Source of the DNA: Pseudomonadota bacterium
GTDB taxonomy: Bacteria; Myxococcota; Polyangia; Polyangiales; Polyangiaceae
Length of the DNA stretch: 12,863 bases
Assembly (NCBI GenBank): GCA_023419055.1
Contig: JAEZYO010000588.1
Location: 1-12,863, forward strand
Reading direction: 5' to 3'
Position numbers and translations under genes: made by a program. Shown piece by piece: positions 5,415 through 11,445 of the stretch. The notes under the pieces were generated by a model. It ran no database searches and was not told the DNA's origin. It saw nothing but the letters and a program-made list of their open reading frames with translations. The stretch's first letter is position 1, and the number at the start of each line of letters is the position of its first letter.

Positions 5415-7202
5415 ATGGCTGTCAGAAAGAAGAAGGCTCCGAAGACGAAGGCCGCGGGCAAGGCGAAGAGCTCCGGCGGGCGAAGCACCAAGCCTCGTGG
5501 CGCCACGACGGCCAGCAAGAAGGGTGCGGCGAGCTCTGCCAAAAAGGCGAGCAAAGCCCCCAAGCCCCCCGCGACCAAAACGCCAGCCAAGGCCAAGAAG
5601 GCAGCTCCGCGTAAGGACGCCCGAAAGGACGCGCTCCGCGAGAAGGCCGCCGCTCTCAAAGAGAAAGAGCGCGAAAAGAAAGAGCGCGAGCGCGAAAAGG
5701 CCGCCGCTCTCAAAGAAAAAGAGCGCGAGAAGAAAGAGCGCGAGCGCGAGAAGGCCGCCGCCCTGAAGCAGAAGGAGCGCGAGCAGGCCCAGAAAGAAAA
5801 AGAGCGCCAGCGCGCCCAGGCCGAGAAAGAGAAGCTCGAGGCCAAGCTCCGCGCCGAGAAGGAAGCGGAGAAGAAGCGGCTGCTCGCCCAGCGCGAAGCG
5901 GAGAAAGAGGCCGCTCGCAAGGCGAAGGAAGAAGAGAAGGCGCGGATCAAGGCCGAGAAAGAGGCCGAGAAGGCGCGCATCATCGCCGAGCGTGAGGCCG
6001 AGAAAGAGGCCGCTCGCAAGGCGAAAGAAGAAGAGCGCGCCCGCCGCGAAGCCGAGCGTGAAGCGTATCGAAAGGCCAAGGAGGCCGAACGCGAGCGCCT
6101 GCGCGCCGAGCGAGAGGCCGCACGACGCCTGCGCGAGAGCAAGGCCGCGCGTGCCAGCAAGAACGCTCAGCGCGAGGGCCTGCGCGTCGGTTCGTCGCGC
6201 GTCTACAACCCCGCTGCGGTTCCGAATCAGTCGGGCACGACCCGCCGTCACCTCGAGACGCCACAGCGCTTCGTCGGGGTTCGTCACGAATATCCCGGAG
6301 CAGCGGCGCCGGCGATCGCTCCCGCGGCGCCTCCCCCTCCCGCTCCGACGATCGTGGAGCAGCCAGCCTCCGTCCCCTCCCCGGTGGAAGCGGAAGAAGG
6401 CGCGGCACCGCCTCAAGCCGAAGCGCGGCCTACTCCTCCACCCCCGGCTCCCGTCGAGGCCATCGACGAGCGCTATCGCCTGATCAACGAGCGCCTGGCG
6501 AAGGTCGACGAGTCGTTCCGCCGCCAGTACGAAGAGAGCTTCGAGATGTCGTGGATCCACCACGACAGCGCGCTCGAGGGCGTGGTCTACACGTTCCAAG
6601 AGCTGAAGACGGCGATGGACCCCACGGTCACGGTGGTCCCGGACTCCAGCATGCAGCCGGTCTGTGAAGAGATCCGGCGGCATCGCCAGGCCATCGCCTA
6701 CGTCCGTGAGCTCGGTGAGCGAAAGCGCGTCCCGATCAACGTCGACGTGATCAAGAAGCTTTACGTCATCCTCCACCCCGAGGAGGGCGACGTGAAGACG
6801 GTGAAGTACCGGAAGGACATCCCCCAGCACCGCCTGTACTTCCACGAGTACGCGCCGCCGGACAAGATCGCCTACCGCGTGCGCCAGGCCATCGACTGGC
6901 TGAACGGGCCGGAGCCCAAGAAGATCAAGAACCCGATCCGCATCGCGGCTCGCGTGCACTTCGATCTGGTGCGCACCTTCCCCTTCCCCAACGACAGCGG
7001 CAAGGTCGCGCGTCTCTTGATGAACGTGCTCTTGCTGCGCGCGGGTTACCCGCCCGCGATCATCCACTCGACGGAGCGCCAGCGTTACTATGAGGCGCTG
7101 AAGGGTCAGCTGCCGATCATCGTGATGTTGGTGAACGAGTCGATCACCAACGCGCTCATGAGCATCGAGAAGCTGCTCGACGAGTACGAAGCTCGCGTCT
7201 GA
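5415..7202 (+). CDS. Coiled-coil / single-helix protein with degenerate C-terminal Fic domain
   Basis: The 595 residues have four parts. Residues 1-70 are a Lys/Ala/Ser/Pro-rich basic tail like histone H1 or other nucleic-acid-binding tails. Residues 71-245 are highly charged helix (Glu/Lys/Arg/Ala) with internal repeats, either coiled coil or a stable single helix. Residues 255-350 are a Pro/Ala-rich linker. Residues 351-595 resemble a Fic domain. Family-like elements there are SWIHHDSALEG (379-389), HEYAPPDKI, the helix NPIRIAARVHFDLVRT and RLLMNVLLLRAGYPPAII (533-550) with ERQRYYEAL. Active Fic proteins read HxFx(D/E)GNGRxxR and move AMP or another phosphate-linked group onto proteins. Here residues 522-533 read FPFPNDSGKVAR, without the catalytic His, so ordinary AMPylation is unlikely. 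A binding or scaffold role is inference. No signal peptide or antitoxin gene is visible. Confidence 0.85.
   Translation: MAVRKKKAPKTKAAGKAKSSGGRSTKPRGATTASKKGAASSAKKASKAPKPPATKTPAKAKKAAPRKDARKDALREKAAALKEKEREKKEREREKAAALKEKEREKKEREREKAAALKQKEREQAQKEKERQRAQAEKEKLEAKLRAEKEAEKKRLLAQREAEKEAARKAKEEEKARIKAEKEAEKARIIAEREAEKEAARKAKEEERARREAEREAYRKAKEAERERLRAEREAARRLRESKAARASKNAQREGLRVGSSRVYNPAAVPNQSGTTRRHLETPQRFVGVRHEYPGAAAPAIAPAAPPPPAPTIVEQPASVPSPVEAEEGAAPPQAEARPTPPPPAPVEAIDERYRLINERLAKVDESFRRQYEESFEMSWIHHDSALEGVVYTFQELKTAMDPTVTVVPDSSMQPVCEEIRRHRQAIAYVRELGERKRVPINVDVIKKLYVILHPEEGDVKTVKYRKDIPQHRLYFHEYAPPDKIAYRVRQAIDWLNGPEPKKIKNPIRIAARVHFDLVRTFPFPNDSGKVARLLMNVLLLRAGYPPAIIHSTERQRYYEALKGQLPIIVMLVNESITNALMSIEKLLDEYEARV
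5646..5807 (+). repeat. Three in-frame 54-bp repeats encoding charged helix
   Basis: Within the Fic-like gene, two copies of an 18-residue unit (AAALKEKEREKKEREREK, residues 78-95 and 96-113) are identical in protein and nearly so in DNA, and a third copy (114-131) is degenerate. The recent-looking DNA identity suggests expansion by slippage or unequal crossing-over. Confidence 0.85.
5892..6092 (+). repeat. Two in-frame 99-bp repeats in the helical region
   Basis: A 33-residue unit starting at Arg160 (REAEKEAARKAKEEE) is repeated starting at Arg193 with 99-base spacing. The first half of the unit is nearly identical in DNA; the second half has diverged. It extends the charged helix of the Fic-like protein. 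Confidence 0.75.
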
Positions 7203-7223
7203 GCGGCTGGAACGACCGGAGCA

Positions 7224-7248
7224 GAGGCGCTCGCGAAAGCAGCGCCTC
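7224..7248. terminator. Hairpin between convergent genes, possible weak terminator
   Basis: GAGGCGCT and AGCGCCTC form a perfect 8-bp stem with a 9-base loop in the 66-bp space between the stop of the Fic-like gene (7202) and the stop of the TolC-like gene (7269). Neither strand shows a T-tract, so efficient Rho-independent termination is uncertain. Confidence 0.45.
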
Positions 7249-7268
7249 GCGACGTTCATGGCCCCGGC

Positions 7269-8714
7269 TCAATCCTCGCCGACGAGGACATCCCAACCGG
7301 TGACCTGCGCGAGCTTCGCGACGGCCATGTTGTAGTCGAACGTCGCCGACATCTGGGAGAAGCGCTTGAGCGCGTACTCCTTTGCAGGATCGATGATGTC
7401 CTTGTCCTCGTAGGTGCCGACCTCGATGCCTTGCTGCACCTTCACGAGCCACTGCTTGGCGTAGCCGGTCGCCCGAGAGTACGCCTCGAGCCTGCGCTCC
7501 GCGTCTTCGGCGTCGCGAAACGCCTGCTCCACTTCCCAGCCGACCCCGCCTAGTGCGTAGCGCTCCGTCGCTCGGATTTCCTCGAGCGTGGCCCGCGCCT
7601 GCTCGACTCGGGAGACCTGCGGCAAAATGTCGAGCTTGTAACGGAAGACCAGGCCCGCGCCGTACGTGGTGTAGTTCGCGGTGTCCTTGACGAACGGGTT
7701 CGTCTGGTCGGTCACGTAGGGCGCGCTCGAGTAGCGAGCCGAGAGCCCGAGCCCGATGTCGGGGAGGTAGCGAGCCTGCTCGAGCCGCACCTGGGCCTCG
7801 CGCGCGAGCACCCCGGCGCGCGCCATGTTCACCTCGGGCCGATAGAGGCGCGCCGCGGCGAGGTAGCGCGGCAAGGGGGCGAGCTGGTGCATCACCCGAA
7901 CGAGCGGCACGTCGGGCACGCCGATGTCGGGAGAGCCGGTCAAGAAGCGCAAACCGGCGAGCGCGATCGCCTCCTGCTTGCGCGCTTCGCTCTCGCGAGC
8001 TTCGAGATCCACCCGGTTCAGGCGGAGCTTCAGCAGATCCACTTCGTCGACGTCCCCGCTCTCGACCTTCTCTTCGAGCGACGGGATGTACTTGTCGAGC
8101 TGCTTCAGTGCGTCACGGACGAGCGCCAGCGCATCACGGGCGAGCTTCACGCCGTAGTAGGCCTTCCGGACGTCGAGCTTGACCTGATTCTTCTCTTTCT
8201 GGACCTCGTGCTCGCCGACCTTCACCTGGGCCTCGGCCGCGTCCCAGAGGTTCGTGATTTTGCCGAAGGTCCAGAGCGGTATCAGGCCGTCGGCGCCGAG
8301 CTGCCAGGCGAAGCCCATCTCGGCCTTGAGCGGCACGTCGGAGTCCGGGCTGTAGACGCTGGTGCCCCGTACCCGCGGCGCCAGGGTAAAGCCGCCGGTG
8401 GCCGTGAAATCGCTGTACGGCGCGTAGTGCGCCTGGTCGAGCTGCGCCCGCTTCTGCGCGAGGCGCGCCCGCGCTTCATGGATCTTCGGGAAATTGCGCT
8501 CGGCGAGCTCCAGGCAGCGCCGCAACGAGAGCTCGTGCGGGCGGCGGGTCATCGGCGCGCTCATGGCCGCGCCCGATCGCCCCTCGAGCGGGACGTCGTT
8601 GGTCTGCGCGAGCGCGCTCCCCGCGACGCAAGCCAACGCGACCACCAGCAGAGACGACGGCAGGCGGTGCTCTCTCGTCGCGCGCCGCGCGCTGTCTCGC
8701 TCCGAATCCGTCAT
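7269..8714 (-). CDS. TolC-family outer-membrane efflux protein
   Basis: This is a probable outer-membrane channel of the TolC/OEP family, which forms trimeric beta-barrel and alpha-barrel ducts for efflux pumps or type I secretion. From the ATG at 8714 it has 481 residues, a normal length. The N-terminus has a long charged n-region, then LLVVALACVAGSALA and a likely cleavage after Ala36. The long helical stretches fit two OEP repeats; examples are LSLRRCLELAERNFPKIHEA, VRKAYYGVKLARDALALVRD and YRPEVNMARAGVLAREAQVR. The frame remains open to 8870, but that extension overlaps the upstream gene and hides the signal peptide. It lies 10 bases after the sigma-54 activator gene. No inner-membrane pump or adaptor gene is next to it, so its partner is unknown. 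Confidence 0.88.
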   Translation of the reverse strand: MTDSERDSARRATREHRLPSSLLVVALACVAGSALAQTNDVPLEGRSGAAMSAPMTRRPHELSLRRCLELAERNFPKIHEARARLAQKRAQLDQAHYAPYSDFTATGGFTLAPRVRGTSVYSPDSDVPLKAEMGFAWQLGADGLIPLWTFGKITNLWDAAEAQVKVGEHEVQKEKNQVKLDVRKAYYGVKLARDALALVRDALKQLDKYIPSLEEKVESGDVDEVDLLKLRLNRVDLEARESEARKQEAIALAGLRFLTGSPDIGVPDVPLVRVMHQLAPLPRYLAAARLYRPEVNMARAGVLAREAQVRLEQARYLPDIGLGLSARYSSAPYVTDQTNPFVKDTANYTTYGAGLVFRYKLDILPQVSRVEQARATLEEIRATERYALGGVGWEVEQAFRDAEDAERRLEAYSRATGYAKQWLVKVQQGIEVGTYEDKDIIDPAKEYALKRFSQMSATFDYNMAVAKLAQVTGWDVLVGED

Positions 8715-8724
8715 CCTGGCACGC

Positions 8725-10215
8725 TCAACCGTCGTCGCGTGTCTTGATACCTGCTCGGCGGGCGGCGCGGCGAAAATTCGAACGGTCGAGCCCTGCCTGC
8801 CGCGCGGCCTCGGACACGTTGCCCCCGCTTCGACGGAGCAGGGTGGAGAAATAAGCCGACTCGAACGCATCGACCGCCTTCTGCTTGGCGTCTTTGTAGC
8901 TCAAATCGAGCAGGCCGGAGAAACCGTCCCCGGGCGCTGGTGCGACGTCCGGCCCGGCGGGCAAACTGGAGGGCGCGCTCGGGGCCTGAGTCTGGAAATC
9001 CTGAGGCAAATCTTCCGGCATCACGGTGTCGGACTGGCAGAAGACCACCGCATGCTCGATGGCGTTCTCGAGCTCGCGAACATTGCCCGGCCAGCGGGCT
9101 GCGCGAAGCAACGCCATCGCTTGGGGTGAAATCTTGTTGACCTGCCTGCTCGAGCGCTCCGCGTACTTGCGGACGAAGTGATGGGCGAGCAGCGGCAGAT
9201 CCTCGAGCCGATCGCGCAGCGCAGGCAGCGCGATGACCACCACGTTCAGGCGGTAATAGAGGTCCTCGCGGAACTTGCCGGCCTGGATGCGCGACTTGAG
9301 ATCGACGTTGGTCGCGGCGATCACGCGCACGTCGACGATCCGCGTCTCGTTCGAGCCCACGCGCTTGACCTCACCCTCCTGCAGGGCGCGCAGCAGCTTC
9401 ACCTGCGCGAGCGGCGGAAGATCCCCCACCTCGTCGAGGAACAGCGTCCCCGCGTCCGCCGTCTCGAAGAGCCCCGGCCTGGTCGCGACCGCGCCGCTGA
9501 ACGCGCCTCGCACGTGGCCGAAGAGCTCGCTCTCGACGAGGTCCACCGGGATCGCCGAGCAGTTCACGGCGACGAACGCCTGGTTCGCGCGCGGCGAGTG
9601 CTGGTGAATGGCGCGCGCGGTGAGCTCCTTCCCCGTCCCGCTCTCGCCCAAAATCAGCACCGTCGACGACGCCGGCGCGACGCCGAGCGCGAGGCGGTAG
9701 ACGTCCTGCATGCGCGCGGAGTTGCCGATGAGCCCGCCGAACTTCTCCATCTGCTCGAGGCGCCGCTCGAGCATGGTCGCACGGTGGACCAGCCGCCGAT
9801 GCTCCGCGGCCTTGGAGACCGTGAGGACCACCTCGTCGTTCGACCGAAACGGCTTGGTGAGGAAATGATAGGCGCCGCTCCGAACCGCCTTCACGGCGGT
9901 ATCGACGTCACCGAACGCCGTCATGATCACGACCTCGACGCCGGGGTGATGCTTGCGCACGTACTCGAGGAGCTCGAGGCCGCCGACGCGCGGCATCATG
10001 AGGTCGACGAGCGCCACGTCCACCGGCTCTCGCGCGAGCAGCTCCATCGCCATGGCGCCGTCGTCCGCCGTGATCACGCTCACGCCGCGGGCGCTCAGCA
10101 GGCGCGCGAGCGTCCGGCGGAGCGCAGGCTCGTCGTCGGCGATGAGAACCCGAACCGGCGGCTCCGAAGTAGCGCCGGGCCCCTTTGCTTGCGGTGCACT
10201 GTCGGTATTGGCCAA
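8725..10215 (-). CDS. NtrC-family sigma-54-dependent response regulator
   Basis: This is a cytoplasmic transcription activator of 496 residues with receiver, AAA+ and Fis-type HTH domains. The receiver (about 20-138) has Asp27-Asp28, phospho-acceptor Asp71 (LVDLMMP), Thr99 and Lys121. The AAA+ domain (about 160-390) has Walker A GESGTGKE (190-197), Walker B LFLDE (258-262), FREDLYYRLN with arginine-finger candidates, and WPGNVRELENA. The sigma-54 contact loop is GAFSGA (237-242) instead of GAFTGA. After a Pro/Ala linker, the HTH spans about 441-490 (GGNVSEAARQAGLDRSNFRR). It starts with TTG at 10215, preceded by an AGGGG element. It lies 21 bases after the REC-GGDEF gene and 10 bases before the TolC-like gene. 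No cognate kinase is in the window, and I found no sigma-54 promoter here. Confidence 0.95.
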   Translation of the reverse strand: MANTDSAPQAKGPGATSEPPVRVLIADDEPALRRTLARLLSARGVSVITADDGAMAMELLAREPVDVALVDLMMPRVGGLELLEYVRKHHPGVEVVIMTAFGDVDTAVKAVRSGAYHFLTKPFRSNDEVVLTVSKAAEHRRLVHRATMLERRLEQMEKFGGLIGNSARMQDVYRLALGVAPASSTVLILGESGTGKELTARAIHQHSPRANQAFVAVNCSAIPVDLVESELFGHVRGAFSGAVATRPGLFETADAGTLFLDEVGDLPPLAQVKLLRALQEGEVKRVGSNETRIVDVRVIAATNVDLKSRIQAGKFREDLYYRLNVVVIALPALRDRLEDLPLLAHHFVRKYAERSSRQVNKISPQAMALLRAARWPGNVRELENAIEHAVVFCQSDTVMPEDLPQDFQTQAPSAPSSLPAGPDVAPAPGDGFSGLLDLSYKDAKQKAVDAFESAYFSTLLRRSGGNVSEAARQAGLDRSNFRRAARRAGIKTRDDG

Positions 10216-10236
10216 AGCCCCTCTTCGGCGCGCCCT

Positions 10237-11394
10237 CTACTCTGAACCTCGGCGGTGCGGCGGGCGATCCGAGCCGCGACCCCGAGGCGGAGGCCGGCTG
10301 GATCCTGCCGGGGCTCCGATGGTGGGTCGATCCGAGCGCGGACGCCCGGGAGTTCGACCGCTGTCGCCCGACACGGGCGTGTAGAGCTGGTTCTGCTGCT
10401 GGTAAACGCAGATCCGATTGCCGCCCTCCTTTTTCGCGAAGTTCAGCGCCGTATCGGCCGCGCGGAGCAGCGCGTCTTTCGTGCGCACGTCGCGCGAAGG
10501 AAAGAGCGCGACCCCGACGGACAGCGTGATCGGTAGCGGCTTCGCGTGCTCGGAGTGGGTCGCGCGTTCGCCGACCTCGCGCCAGATGCGCTCCGCGACC
10601 GTCACCGACCCGGCGAAATGCGTGTTCGGGAGCACGACCAGGAACTCGTCTCCGCCGAAGCGCGCCACGACGTCCACCTCGCGCACGCCGCGCCGAATGG
10701 CCTCCGCCACCCCCTTGATCACCTGATCGCCGTGTTGGCGGCCCCCGGCGTCGTTGTGACCCTGCAGGCGATCGATGTCGATCACGAGGCAGGCGAGCGG
10801 CTCGTGGTAGCGCTCCGCGCGCTTGAACTCCTCGTTCAGGCGCGCGTGCAAGTACCGGTAGTTGTAGAGGCCAGTGAGGTCGTCGTGCATGCTGAGCTGC
10901 TCGAGCCGGGCGCGCGCTTCAGCCACGTGATCGTGCAACTTTTTGATGCGCAGCATGGCTTCTACGCGGGCGATGAGCTCGCGTTCGTCGAACGGTTTGC
11001 AGACGTAGTCGTCGGCGCCGATCTTGAGTCCTTCGACGCGGCTCGCGGTGTCGGTCTTCACCGTCACGAGCAGCACGGGCATGAAGGCTTCACTCGACAT
11101 GCCCTTGAGCAATCGACAAGCTTCGAGCCCCGAGAGCCGCGGCATCAAGATGTCGAGCAAGACGAGATCGACGCCGCCACGAGCCACGCGCTCTACCGCC
11201 GCCTGACCGTCGGCGGCGGTTTCGACCACGTAACCATGACTGCGCAGCATGCCCGCGAGCAGATCGCGCGTGAGCCGATCATCGTCGGCCACCACGATCG
11301 TGGAGCCCTGAACCGGCTTCGCGCCCGTCGCTGCGCTGTCCTGATCCGACACGAAAGCCAAGGTTACCCGAAACCCCGAGCTTTGCGGCGTCAT
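10237..11394 (-). CDS. REC-GGDEF response regulator, probable diguanylate cyclase
   Basis: This 385-residue PleD/WspR-like protein would make c-di-GMP from two GTP when its receiver is phosphorylated. The receiver (about 31-150) shows Asp37-Asp39, acceptor Asp81 (LLDILMP), Thr111 and Lys133 (CKPF). A short helical linker leads to the GGDEF domain (about 168-335), opening with HDDLTGLYNYRYLHARL. The GGDEF signature is intact at 247-251, and the product-inhibition site RxxD (Arg238, Asp241) sits exactly five residues before it. The segment DIDRLQGHNDAGGRQHGD differs from the common DIDxFKxxNDxxGHxxGD at several positions but keeps DID and ND. The last 45 residues are a Gly/Pro/Arg/Ser-rich disordered tail. 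It lies 51 bases after the LptD-like gene and 21 before the NtrC-type gene. The ATG has only a weak GAAAG upstream. Confidence 0.92.
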   Translation of the reverse strand: MTPQSSGFRVTLAFVSDQDSAATGAKPVQGSTIVVADDDRLTRDLLAGMLRSHGYVVETAADGQAAVERVARGGVDLVLLDILMPRLSGLEACRLLKGMSSEAFMPVLLVTVKTDTASRVEGLKIGADDYVCKPFDERELIARVEAMLRIKKLHDHVAEARARLEQLSMHDDLTGLYNYRYLHARLNEEFKRAERYHEPLACLVIDIDRLQGHNDAGGRQHGDQVIKGVAEAIRRGVREVDVVARFGGDEFLVVLPNTHFAGSVTVAERIWREVGERATHSEHAKPLPITLSVGVALFPSRDVRTKDALLRAADTALNFAKKEGGNRICVYQQQNQLYTPVSGDSGRTPGRPRSDRPTIGAPAGSSRPPPRGRGSDRPPHRRGSE

Positions 11395-11404
11395 CTTTCA
11401 ACCG

Positions 11405-11410
11405 GACTAT
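11405..11410 (-). promoter_or_regulatory. Isolated -10-like element before the REC-GGDEF gene
   Basis: TATAGT on the minus strand matches the -10 consensus at five of six positions, in the 51-base gap after the LptD-like gene. No good -35 lies 15-18 bases upstream, so an internal promoter is only a possibility; read-through from the upstream gene is equally plausible. Confidence 0.25.
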
Positions 11411-11445
11411 AAATCCAGCCCAACGAAAGGCCGGAAGGCCCAGGC

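Noticed and set aside
5646..5807. Regular repeats suggestive of a CRISPR array
   Set aside because: The repeats are contiguous, without unique spacers, in frame, and encode charged helix.
5286..7259. A 657-codon open frame on the minus strand opposite the Fic-like gene, with Leu/Phe/Ala-rich repeats
   Set aside because: It is the mirror of the Glu/Lys/Arg repeats on the plus strand in a GC-rich genome. The plus-strand frame has a recognisable domain, and the mirror frame has no known motif, signal or ribosome binding site.
8715..8870. Longer TolC-like start at 8870
   Set aside because: It would overlap the end of the sigma-54 activator gene by about 146 bases and place the signal peptide internally; the ATG at 8714 gives a normal precursor.
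9178..10245. A 355-codon plus-strand frame opposite the NtrC-type gene
   Set aside because: Its composition is rich in Arg, His, Glu and Leu, as expected from the complement of a GC-rich gene. The minus-strand frame encodes a complete three-domain regulator.
11424..11441. Small GGCC-TTCC-GGCC hairpin after the LptD-like gene as a terminator
   Set aside because: The stem has only four sure base pairs and is followed by TTTCGTT, not a T-tract. It seems too weak to separate the genes.
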